From assembly GCA_010093515.1 (NCBI GenBank), contig MU001693.1, forward strand, positions 391,596 through 455,595: 64,000 nucleotides of DNA. The letters are read 5' to 3'. The translations under genes were made by a program, and so were the position numbers. The stretch is from Lineolata rhizophorae. Taxonomy: Eukaryota > Ascomycota > Dothideomycetes > Lineolatales > Lineolataceae. The notes under the pieces are model-generated. The model searched no databases, was not told the DNA's origin, and saw nothing but the letters and a program-made list of their open reading frames with translations. Each line of letters begins with the position of its first letter. Positions within the stretch are counted from its first letter, which is position 1. Below, in pieces: positions 32,390 through 43,343 of this stretch.

Positions 32390-34480
32390 TCACGCCTCGC
32401 TCCCGCTCCCATTCCCATCCGCCGCCTTCTCCGCCGTAACCTTCTTCTCGTGATGATGATGATGCTTGCCGTGCCCATGCCCCGCGAAGCCCTCGTGCTC
32501 CATGTGCACCGCCGTATGGTTCGTCAGGTACTTGCTCGGATCGCTGATGCAGCAGCCGCAGGCGAGGGCGATGACGCCGAAGGGGATGGTGGAATAAAAC
32601 ACCATCTTGAAGGCCTGGGCCCAGCCCTGTCTGGTGGCCTCGATGGCGGCGGCCTGGAGCGCGGGCGTGATGCCCGGCACCTCGGCGAAGGCGCCCGGCA
32701 CGCCCACGGCGTTCTCCTGCGCCGCCCCGATCAGCGCCGGCAGGTTCTCGGCCTCGTAGCCGAGCGCGAGCGCTGCCGCGGTGATGCGCGACGGCACCTC
32801 CGTCTTGGACACCGACTGTAGGATGGTGTTGAAGATGGCGTTGCCGACGGCGCCGCCGCCGGAGCGGAAGGTGCCGATGAGACCCGAGGCGAGGCCCAGG
32901 TGGCGCAGGGGCACGTTGAGGCCCGCCACCACGTAGCAGGCGAGGGTGATGAGGGCGAAGGGCCCCATGCCGAAGAACTGGAAGGCCATCCACGCCGACT
33001 TGTTGTTCGGGATGACACCGGCGTAGGCGGCCACGAAGATGGTCTGCAGCGCGATGCAGATGATGATCTGCAGGCGCAGGTGCCCGATCTTGCCGAAGAA
33101 CTGCGTCATGACGGCGCCGAAGAAGAACTGGCCGAAGCCGTTGGGCAGCGAGATGATGCCGATCTGCACCGGGTCGTTGTCGAACAGGTACATGGTGGCC
33201 TGCGGCAGGAGGCCGGCCATGGAGTAGAAGATCATGCCGGCCACGAAGACGATGACGAGCAGCATGGTGAAGTCGCGGAGGCGGCGCATCAGCGAGAAGG
33301 GGAAGAAGGGGTCCTTAGCCAGCGTGAAGTCGTAGACGAAGCACGCTACGATGGTTAGGACGCCAATGACGATGGGAGCGATGACCGAGGCGCTCTTCCA
33401 GGGGTGGCCCTCACTACCAGCCCATGTGAGGCCGATGAGGAAGATGGTCACGCCGCCCGTGTACAGGAAGCAGCCGATGTAGTCGAGCTCCTTGATTTCC
33501 TGCCAGCGGGTCTTGTCGTAGTCGCGTTGTGGGCGGGTCGGCGGGAAGTAGAAGAAGTAAGTGCCGAGCGTGCTGGGGACGTTGCAGATGATGCCCAGAT
33601 AGTAGCACCAGCGCCATCCCTCGCCCGTTCGCGCGGCCAACAGGGCGGCGATCAGCACACCGCACGAGTTCCACGGGATAGTCATGCAGAACTCGGTGAA
33701 GCCGAGACCAGCGCCGCTAGACGAGAGATACTATTAGAATCACCGAAACCATCTCAAAATCGCTGGGAGCCACGTGAACTCGATGTTTTGCACTTACCGC
33801 CACTTGTTGGGCAACAGCTCCGAGATACCGGCATAGGAGACGAAAATGATACCGGTACCGAAACCGATGATGGTCGAGCCGCCAACAACCACCAACGTGG
33901 TGTTGGCAGTAGCGGCAATGATCTATCCAGCACACAAGGGCGTCAGCCGAACAGCTCATGGACGATTAGTCAGCCGCAAGTGAGCGTTCAACTGGACTTA
34001 CGCTTCCAATGAGAACCAAGATCTCGCCGATGATCATGACCCATCGGCGCCCGAAGACGTCGCTGACTTTACCGGCGATGGAGAAAGAGACGGACGAAGC
34101 CACGGACCAGCTGCCGAGGATCCAGGCAATGTGGCCCTGTTCGGCGTCGCCGAGGTCGGTTCCGATCTGGACCAGAATGGCCGATGGCAGCATGAAGCCC
34201 AAAGAAATGGCGCTCATGAAGGAAAGGCCCATGGACTGTTGTGACGGAGTTGAGGTTAGCAAACGGAACATTTGGCCGAAGCGCCCCGTCCGGGGGCCGA
34301 AAATGAACGTACCACGACGGCGAGAATGGTCGACGTGGTGAGCTTTTCGGGATGCTCGGGGTTGTCCTCGAGCGCGGCTCTGTGCGGGTCGTCGATGTCG
34401 AGGGGGGCGGCATCCTCCCGGTGCTCGTGCTTCTCAGCGACGGGCTTGGCGCCCGGCTCACTCAGTCCCGGCGTGCCCAT
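32390..34480 (-). CDS. MFS transporter, 14-TM Tri12/siderophore-type (DHA) family
   Basis: Proton-coupled membrane carrier, probably plasma membrane, for import or export of a small organic molecule. Minus-strand exons: 34480-34313, 34235-34002, 33922-33798, 33716-32390, giving 617 aa. After a ~50-residue polar N-terminus come SMGLSFMSAISLGFMLPS (TM1-2 region) and the MFS signature GKVSDVFGRRW. Next are GAGLGFTEFCMTIPWN, then about ten further hydrophobic helices to FGVIALACGCCIS. GAGLGFTE and SYAGISELLPNKWRG are typical of fungal Tri12-like carriers. The C-terminus is charged and His-rich (GHGHGKHHHHHEKK). Divergent from the FAD hydroxylase gene, so the substrate may be an aromatic acid; direction and substrate are not determinable. 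Family resemblance does not imply toxin export. Confidence 0.88.
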
Positions 34481-35039
34481 GGTGATGGATGGGGAGACGC
34501 GTCTAACCAAACAAACGGTGGAGGGGAAGGCGTTGTTGAACGCCGAAGGAGCTGGGGCGCAGAGCGAGGGAAGGGAGGTCCTTTTTCAAGGCGACAAGAG
34601 GAGCGAGGATCTTTCCTTGGCGACGGGAAAAAAAAGAGAACACGGAGGGACAGAGCGAGGGCGGCAGTCGACCTGGCCGCTGGATGAAAATCCGGGGCAA
34701 GGATGGACTCATATATGCCGGAGAGAGAAGGGACGAACGGAGCGCGGCGGACGGGCCCACGCGCGGGCCTCCCACCTTCGAAGCGGCGTGCAGCATCGCC
34801 AATCACGGCGGCCCCAGATCGCTGGGTACATGACCTACATACGCGCCGTAGGACGGACGCGGCAGTGTGCTCCGCTGCACCAAGGGGGCGCGCGGCCGCT
34901 GGCCCTGGGGCCTCGGGCCCGACGCGCCGTGCCCGCGCCGCGCTGGTCGCTTCCCGACGGCGCGGGCCTGGGCGCGCCCAATCGCCCTGCCAGTCCAAGC
35001 CATGGGCCGCGCCTGTACGGTTCGGCGAGAGAGAGAGAG

Positions 35040-35053
35040 ATGTGGGGCCCCGG
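35040..35053 (+). promoter_or_regulatory. ATGTGGGGCCCCGG motif
   Basis: A 14-base word identical to the one at 38602-38615; contains a GGGGCCCC palindrome and the CreA-like GTGGGG core. In the MFS/hydroxylase shared promoter. Confidence 0.45.
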
Positions 35054-36100
35054 CCGAGCGAACGCCACTAACGAGCTCCGCGTGTTGAGCGCGTGCGCGT
35101 GGTTGTGTGCGTCTGGATCGGAGGGGGCAAAAACGCCCGTTGTTGAGAATGAACGGCGACTGGGGGCCGGGGGGTGCAGCGCGACGCGGGAGGCTGCTCC
35201 GGCTCAGCAACAAAGGGCCGCTGGCTGCCGAGCGCGGGCGCGGGCGCGGGCGCGGGGTCCCCTCGTCTCCCGGGGCATCCGGGGTCCGGGGGAAGCCAGC
35301 GGGGGCCAAACGCGCCGCGATTCGCCGCTCGGCGGCCGCTAGCGACCCCCGGGCTCCCTCCCAGCTGCCGCAACCCCCGTGCCGACCGGAAGCCGCTGCG
35401 TTCTGGCGTGTTCAGGCCGCTGCGGCTGCCCACGTTTTTCCATCCGCCGCCGAGCCCTGGGTCTCTCCCGGGCCCAAATGGCGCCCGGCGAAACGGCTTC
35501 TCTCTCGCGCGCCTTTGCTCGCCCGTGATGCGCCACGGCCAGCGTCTAGCAGAGTCGGGCCCCTCACCGGCCCACTAGTCAGGACCGTCCCACCGCCGTG
35601 ACTCTAGCCCGCAATTCCCAGCCTTGTGGGCGCAACCACCATTGACCATTCCGGGCATCTGGGGCCCCAGAGGGCGCCGCTAGCCTCCACATGAGGTCCA
35701 ACCACGACTACACCCAAGACTTCCCCGCAAAAACGCCACGGAGGACCTCAACCTCTCGCGTCTATTGAGCTCCGCATGTACGCACGGAGTCCGAAGCATG
35801 CGCCGACCGATGGCGCCAGGCTAGCAATCTTGGCGTAGCGACTGTCGACGACGACTTCGTTGCCCCAGGTACACTACTGCGTACTACGTACACACCACCA
35901 CCATCACCGCCACACTACGATCCCACTAAAGGCCCAGGGCTGCCAGGGTGGCGTGGGTGGTCGCCCTCGAAATGGGCCCCTCACTACCCCTCACTAGATC
36001 CCCATGGCAATTGCCTAGGCAATCGGCAGGGACCTGCTCATCTGGCGCCGGCGATTTTGGTTCCCCTCGGGAGCCTTGCAGCCGGGGAGCCTTCTTCTCG

Positions 36101-36109
36101 CCCCACATG
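36101..36109 (-). promoter_or_regulatory. CATGTGGGG motif, minus strand
   Basis: CCCCACATG on the plus strand, about 360 bp before the inferred start of the FAD hydroxylase. Confidence 0.4.
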
Positions 36110-36470
36110 CAAAGGGACATGCTTCGCACCTTGGTCGTCGAAGTAATTGCCCGGGCCCCGGCTCGATCAGGCCATCGTCGTCCACTCGAACTCTCCTGTT
36201 TCCCCTGAATCCCCCGGCTTCGTCTTACTCTGCGGCCTCACCGAGTCACTTCTTAAACCACAACGCGGTCGGCCGGCGACCCCCTTCCGTCCGCCTGTCC
36301 ATCTCTTTCCATTCGCCCCTTCCCAATCAGCCCTCTGGGTCAGGAAGTTGCAAACGGCACCGCCCTCGAACGCAATTGCCCAAAATAAGAGCGCCCTTCC
36401 CGTCGGCTGTAGCTTCCCTGCACACGAGAGATCCGGTCCAAACAACCAAGCCTCCCGTCGCGTCGGAGCC

Positions 36471-38067
36471 ATGCATGTTAGTACACACCTCGCTCTCATC
36501 GATCCGGACTCCCCTTTACTCCCCCCCCTCCTCCCCCCTTGCCCCCCCCGGCCCGCAGGACCCCTTAGCACATCGACCCTTGAGTCCCGCTCAGCCCTAC
36601 ACGAGTGCGCGCGCCTGTCCCTCTCTCTTCCCGGGCGACTAACGTAGCGGACGACGCCGCCCGTCCCGGCAACAGGTCGTCATCGTCGGCGCCGGGCCCT
36701 CGGGCCTCGTGCTCGCGCTCATCATGGCCAAGCAGGGCGTCCGAGTGACGATGCTGGACATGGCCTCGGCCGTGGACGACCGCCCGCGCGCGGCGCACTA
36801 CGCGCCCTGCGCGATCCGCGAGCTGCGCCGCGCCGGCGCGCTGGACGCCGTGCGCGCCCAGGGCGTCGTGCCCGGCGCCATGTGCTGGCGCAAGCGCCAC
36901 CCGGACTGGGAGGTCGCCGTCAAGGTCGACGACTTCGTCCAGCGGTCCAACCCGGACATGATGACGGTGCTGCCGCTGGGCCAGCTGGGGCAGGTGCTCA
37001 TGGCCGAGGGCCAGAAGGAGAAGAATATCGAGTTCAGGTTCGGGCATGAGGTTGTCTCCGTGGGGCAGGACGATGGCGGGGCGTGGGCGACGTGCAAGTT
37101 GAGCGACGGGGGCGAGACTGTGGTCCGGGGGGATTATTTGTGCGGCTGCGATGGCGCGAATAGCATTGTGCGGAGGACGCTGTTCGGGGAGAGGTTCGAT
37201 GGGTTCACTTGGGACGCGCAGATCATCGCGACCAACGTAAGTCGAGCTGCATGACTTTCCCATCCCCAATCGGAAAAGCCAGCTCATCGCCGCAAACCCG
37301 TTTTGTTTTGTTTTTTTTTTTTCCCCTAACGCCGCCACAGGTCTACTACCCGCTGGATAAGATGGGCTTCGAGGACATCAACTTCATCATCGACCCCGAG
37401 GACTACTACATGGCGGCGCGCATCACGCAGGACGGCATGTGGCGGGTGTCGTACGGCGAGGACCCGTCCTTCGACAAGGAGGCCGTGCTCAAGAACCAGC
37501 CCATCAAGTACGAGCGCATGCTGCCCGGCCACCCCAAGCCCGGCGACTACAAGATCACCAACGTCGGACCCTACCGCATCCACCAGCGTTGCGCCGAGAA
37601 GATGCGCGTCGGTCGCATCGCCATCGCCGCCGACGCCGCCCACCTATGCAACCCCTTCGGCGGCATGGGGCTCACGGGAGGCCTCGTCGACGCCGGCGGC
37701 CTCGCCGACTGCCTCATCGGCATCGCCAAGGGCTGGGCTGACCCCGAGGAGATTCTCGATCTGTACTGTAAGAAGAGGAGGGAGATGTATCACACGGTGA
37801 TTAATCCCGTCTCGAGCGATAACTTCCGCCGCGTGTCGAGCAAGGACCCGGATAAGACGGCGAAGGAGGACGAGGTCATTAATATGTACAGGCAGGCGGG
37901 GGTGGACCCAGAGATGAAAAAGATTGTCGATGGGGTAAGTTGCTTCACGATTTTATTGATGTCTATCTGAGACTCGTTGCTAATGTGGACGTTTTCCATA
38001 GTTCATGTATGGGCCTTGCTACGACTTCACGCAGCACTACAACAAGAATGCTTCGGCCAAGATATGA
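36471..38067 (+). CDS. FAD-dependent aromatic monooxygenase (PHBH/salicylate-hydroxylase-type)
   Basis: Flavoprotein hydroxylase adding one oxygen atom to an aromatic ring using NAD(P)H. Exons proposed: 36471-36476, 36676-37236, 37341-37934, 38002-38067, giving 408 aa. The first exon is only ATG CAT before a GTTAGT donor, producing MHVVIVGAGPSGL, an ideal flavoprotein start. The donor is weakish, so an upstream start is the alternative. Motifs: FAD dinucleotide fold GAGPSG (residues 7-12), the DG motif CDGANSIVRR, and the FAD-ribityl GD-type motif AIAADAAHLCNPFGGMGL. The last intron leaves a 21-residue C-terminal exon ending in FMYGPCYDFTQHYNKNASAKI-stop (residues ~388-408). It is short for phenol-hydroxylase types and lacks their thioredoxin-like tail. 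As the only ring hydroxylase in the block it is the likely entry enzyme. Divergent from the MFS transporter. Confidence 0.88.
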
Positions 38068-38567
38068 CGAATGTCCCAATACAACGAGTCGCACGTTGGT
38101 CGACGGCTGTTGACTGTTGCGCGGGTAGCAGATCACAGCGCTTAGAATCGAGGCCTCCGCATCTCTTGGCAGCTTAAATTCCTATGCACGGTTCAGTTGC
38201 TAAAGCTGATATTCATATGTCACACTTTCGGCACTCCTTATCGTTTAGATCTGGCCGCATTCCATGTTTTCCAGTTATGCGCGTCTAAAGCCGCAAATGA
38301 TATCCACTGTCTATAAACTTCAATCAAGCAGATTGTACATCTCACCACTTGCATACAGCTCCCACGGTCTATTCAATTTACACCTATCAGACAAGACAAA
38401 AAGGCCATGAAGGATCGTCAATTACGTGCCGTGTCTTGTATGCAGCCTATCCCGCATTCCCAAATCACGCATGAGTCAAACAATCTGACAGCGGTGCATT
38501 TGCCCCAACCCGCTTCTAGAAACACCCCTATACCCGGTGCTTCGGGAAAGGGACTGGGGAGAACAAC

Positions 38568-38576
38568 CCCCACATG
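38568..38576 (-). promoter_or_regulatory. CATGTGGGG motif, minus strand
   Basis: CCCCACATG on the plus strand; paired with the plus-strand copy 26 bp further on, forming an inverted arrangement. Confidence 0.35.
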
Positions 38577-38601
38577 GGACATCCTGGTTGCAGGCGAGCT
38601 T

Positions 38602-38615
38602 ATGTGGGGCCCCGG
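38602..38615 (+). promoter_or_regulatory. ATGTGGGGCCCCGG motif
   Basis: Identical 14-mer to 35040-35053. About 540 bp downstream of the FAD hydroxylase stop; no gene start is nearby, so its role is unclear. Confidence 0.35.
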
Positions 38616-41600
38616 ACAGTGGCTAAACTTACCTTTGCTACGGTTACGCGCTAGGCCGAAATAGGGGCATTGTAAGCCTTGCGGCAACATGGGAAATCTG
38701 CAGATTGCTCGGTGGAATAACAACTCGCGAGGATGACTACCTGATTTTCAATCTTCGAAAAAGTGGCTACGGAAGTGAACGAAGTGATTTGTCTGGTCGA
38801 GAGTTCCGATTGGCATTTCAAATCATTTCGCAAGATCAGTGTGTTGACGGGAGTCCCCAGCTGCATTGACTAAATCACCGTCACTTTCCCCACACTTCAC
38901 CAAGAACAGCCACGTTTTCCTCATACATATCCCCGGGAGATCATTCCTTCTTCAGTGCCATTTAGACGAAGCCAAGCAGCAAACCCTATATCACAACCAT
39001 CACTAACACGAACCCAAAAACCACGCCACTCCCCCCCACAAAGCACCGTCTCTTCTCTCCGCGCCGCGAGCGACCAGACCGCGCACCAGCCGCGCCGCCC
39101 GAACGCCTAGTACCTCGCTCGAACACTAAACCCGCGACTCAACCGCCCATCCATCTCGCCACCACCCCGAACCCAACCTCCCAAAGCCTTACAAACCGCA
39201 TCCCCAGCCTGCCTACTCCGTACTCCGTACGCACACCTTCCACCATCCAAGCCCCTCCACCCGCACCGCTCCCCCCCGCCCATTCCAGACCCGCCGCTCC
39301 CAAGGCGCGCCGCCCCCTTAGCCTCGCCGCACGCATCCGCGCCGCCACCCTCCCACCCGTGACCCAACTCGTCTGCCGCCCGCCTGCCGAGCCAGCCCAG
39401 CCCAGCCTGGCCCAGCCCGGCCTAGACGCTTAGCCGCGGCGCGCCGGTTCGTCTGGGGAAGCGCGCGAGGGCGCGGCTCCGAGGGTGTTGTTTCGGGCGG
39501 GGAGAATCCGGGGCCGGGAGCGGACGGGGCGGGCTGGAAGGCGGTGTCGTGGGGAGGGAGTGGTGAGGGCTGGATGGGGTGGGGTTTGTTTGGTTGGTTC
39601 GATGGGGGTGGAGAGGGGAGGTTGGTGGGTTCTTGGGGGGTAGGGAGGGGAATTGGGGGTTTGGTGAGCGCTTCTTGGTTCTGGCTTGTGGGAGTGGTGT
39701 CTAGGGTGGGCATGTTATGTAGAGCAGGTATGAGAGCTTTGAGGATTGTCTAGGAGGCTATTTCGGATGGCTAGGTGTCTCATTGTTTAGTACTTCAGCG
39801 TGAAGCAACAGAAAAAGGGAGCGATAAATAAGCAAATGAACGGCCTGGAGTTGAAACGTGCTACCCCCCCATGCTTCAATTTTGCAGAATGACTTCAGAC
39901 GCTACTAATTTTTATGGAAGTATGAGACAGGCCTTCCATATTTGTCTCGATTTTATAGCCTTCATTCTGCCAATAAATTAGCCCTAAGATTGACATCTCC
40001 AGTCTCCCGCCATGAAATAGTGTTTAGGATAGATTCTAGAAAACATCCTCCTTGTTTACTGTTTCTGGGATTCAGGATTTACGTGGTAACCAGGCTTGAT
40101 TCAAACATCACTCTAATAAGCTACGCTATTACATCATGATTCTATTCTTGAGTCCTACCGTACGTATGTATTCAATATTGCCATTGCTGCAAGGTGAAGT
40201 ATTGTTCATTGCCGGAAAAATCATTGTCGACTACAATGAGACTTATAACGTAAATATTAGCTCTAAAAACTAGACTGAAGCTTCAATTCCGAGAAAAGGA
40301 GGCGTGTTCCGGGTCAATTTGCTTCTCTTATAGGGATCATTTTTTAGGCGACTTTCCAAATGCAAGTTCGCCTCTAGCTATGATAGTGGAGTGGGATTAG
40401 GCATTTTTGGCACACCACGACACTATTTAGCAGGGTTTTCTAAAGTCTAGCATTCTTTTATTCTACCAACGTTGCTTTAAAAATTAATACGCTTCTACCC
40501 TATGTCCTCCAATAAGAAAATTGTCATGTGTTTCTAATTGACTGCTTGGAATTGGACCCTAGAAGAGTCTTTTTGTCGAGGCCCAAGTTTACTTAAGCTT
40601 TCCTATCTTTGCTAGAAGTTAGCATTTTCTTTATAGAGCATTTGAAAGTGTCTTAGGGTCATCGTCTACAGCAGGAAATTCCTTTTCCTTTTTTTTCTCC
40701 TTTTTTTTCGACGAATGTTTATTCACTTAGAGCGGCCTGAACTGGCCTATAACTGAAGGTTTAATTTATCTGCGTTGTAACTTTCGATTTCAGCATGCAG
40801 CAGCGTATCAAGTAGGTAGACTCTAATCTAATCGGATATTATCTAGTGGAAATGACGTACTTGATATTATCTACTTTGAATCAAGACAGCCTGATTTTGA
40901 ACACCAATTCGTCGTAGGCCTAGATTTAGAGCTGAACATCTCTCTGTTCTCTACGAATAAAGCCCTAATCTGGCGTTGAATTTTGTAAGTTCCAATTGTA
41001 CTATATTTGTGCTTGTTCCGTAGGCATTTCATGGTCTATACAGGACCCGCCTGGAGGTGATATTTCTCTGTTACTATAAAGTCTGCAAGTAAGGAAATCT
41101 GCTCTGGTTCTGAGCTTATCGAGTTCGGCCCGAGCTTTCACGTTGGCTTTAGCCAGTAGATGGAAGAGAGAGAGAGCTCCTCAGAAGTATGTTCAATAAT
41201 AATAGCGCGAGTAGATGCTCGTAGAGATTCTAGCGAGTTCCTCCTTAAAGTGTTATCTAGATAGCCAGTAGTAGTGTACCAGGGTAGAACACTTTACCTG
41301 GTAATAGCGAAAAAGGCATTATGCAATCACGCCGTCACGTCTTCACGACATCGTGCTTCAGTTTGGAGGAGCAACAACTAAATTCTAACTAACTTTTGGT
41401 GTAAAAGGTATGGGGTGAAAGGTGTAACAAGTGTGAGGTGGCAAGGCAACTTGTAAAATTGTGGTGATGGTGTGTCTATATGAGTGTAAGAGCGCTAAGG
41501 AAAGAATCAAATGGAAGAGTTAAATACAATCAGGGGTTGGTGAAGGTCACGAGTCTCAACTTTTTGGGGCAAAAGAACGTGGAGCCTCCTACTCCACTAC

Positions 41601-43343
41601 AGTAGTCTATGGCTTAACACTACGTAGTATACATTATAGTGTTACCCTATCAAGCTAGCGTACCGAATTTTCATAATCCAATTTTGGCCTAGGGGTGAGT
41701 CTAGCAGGTCAGGTTTTCTGGAATCTAGTCTAGTAGATATTGAATCCAAGTACTTGACATACTAGTATGCAGTCTTGGAATACTTAATTTATATGTCAAG
41801 GTAAAAGTGTTGCCCAATGTCCGTTTCCTGCTGTTTCCCTCCATGAATCACATCGCTCTTTCATTCATAATAGAATTGTGCCTGGAGATAAGTTATATTA
41901 CTGTCGACAATAATAGGACGGCTTTGATGTTTTGCCTATTTAATATCGAGCTCCTATCCGTTCGCTTTGCTATTGGCTCTACAGAAACTGGTACTCTGTG
42001 ACGTATTATACCTAGCGCACCGGAAGCGACGCTTGACCTGGATGTACACCTACGGAGAAGTCGGTTGACTCTTCAAGAGACCAGTACTATCGAGCTTTAT
42101 AGGATGCTCTACGCGAATAGGAACGTTTAGTATAGTACTCGGCACTTTGCAGCAATTTTAAGGCTTCCCTGATATCCACAAGTCGGCGCCATTGTCTCGC
42201 AAGCGTACTACTCACCGCGTAGCTGTCCCCTGGGACATACCATACCTGATGAGCGAGAGCTTATGGCAAGTTTTGTCAAATAGCGTAACGTCAAGCGTTA
42301 TGAGGTGAAATACGTTCAAAGAGGGCAAATAATCCATAGAATCACTTTGACCTTAAATTTATTGGGAAGTCCTGTTCATCTTCGTCGTAGCGCCAATGCG
42401 GCTTCAATTTTCGAGTTGCTTCTCTAGTTAACTTATCCTGTGCTTTTGCGACATAACTTTACTCTACAAGCTTAACATGCAAGCCTTGAGACTCCGTTCT
42501 GTTAAGCGACTAAGTCTAATCGCAATTTGGATATGTATGTGCTGTAGCGTTTCATGCCGAATTTGAATTCGCTTCAGTCCTTTTGACATGCAAACGGCCG
42601 CGGGAATGCTGAAATATCCCATGGGTTTCACGTGATTTGCAGGGATACGTAGAAGCTGCCGCAACGTGAAAAGAGTCTTGGAAGGATTCAGGGCTCTACG
42701 GAAGCCTCTGAAATCAAGGGTACTAACTTCGGAATCCGGCAGCGTTTGCGCGAGACTCCCGAGGCCTCCGATTCGGAGCTAAGAGCTCGGACCCTGCGTG
42801 CCCTGCTATGTAAGAGCTTTGAGAGCTATCTGCCGCTGACGTCATGGGCTCCACAATAGCTTCGCTAATCATCTCAGCCATCGCATTCACCTTGCTTAAC
42901 ACCTGCCTTGCTAAGTTACTGTTGCTGCAGGATGAATCCAAGCGAACGTCATGGCGGGTCGCTTTGTGGACGATCAGCTTCCGATTCAGCTTTCAGCACT
43001 TGCGGCATCACGTGCGCGACGAATTGGGCTTGCGTGCACCCGTCAGGTTGATATAGTGAAGGTCTATCCCCGGGTCTATAACAAAGAAAAAGCATTTTCG
43101 GATGTCTACCAGGCCCGCAGTGCCAAATTACCCGGGGACTAGGAAACTAGTATATACATATTAGTGAAGTTCGAGACTCGTGAAGAGTAGTCTCTCCAAA
43201 CCCAGTGACCCCGACCGACATGATAGGAAAGGAAAGCCGGCCGCAGCGCTGGCTGAACCGAAAACGTCGAAGGGCATACAAATCGCTGGCAAATTCTGAC
43301 CGAATGGAACACCATGCCTTCTACCCGACCTCGAAATATGTGT

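Larger units (their letters stand above)
34481..36470. promoter_or_regulatory. Divergent promoter between MFS transporter and FAD hydroxylase
   Basis: 2 kb, GC-rich to 35.6 kb. Contains a (GA)n run ending at 35040 directly followed by TGTGGGGCCCCGG, and CCCCACATG at 36101-36109. C/T-rich stretches precede the hydroxylase start. No gene supported. Confidence 0.5.
38068..43343. other. 5.3 kb gene-free region, with AT-rich tract from about 39.8 kb
   Basis: 38.1-39.0 kb is mixed and holds two ATGTGGGG copies in inverted order. 39.0-39.75 kb is C-rich then G-rich with no conserved frame. About 39.8-42.5 kb is markedly AT-rich with many TA steps and only very short frames, resembling a decayed or RIP-mutated element. 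42.5-43.2 kb is mixed with fragmentary open frames only. No intact transposase, terminal repeat or RNA gene recognised. Confidence 0.45.

Noticed and set aside
32390-34480. Reading the MFS gene as a trichothecene efflux pump
   Set aside because: The Tri12-like family is broad; no trichothecene biosynthesis genes are present, and the neighbours point to aromatic catabolism.
36076-36642. 188-codon frame just before the FAD hydroxylase as its N-terminus
   Set aside because: Out of frame with the FAD motif at the only plausible donor; Pro/Ser-rich without similarity.
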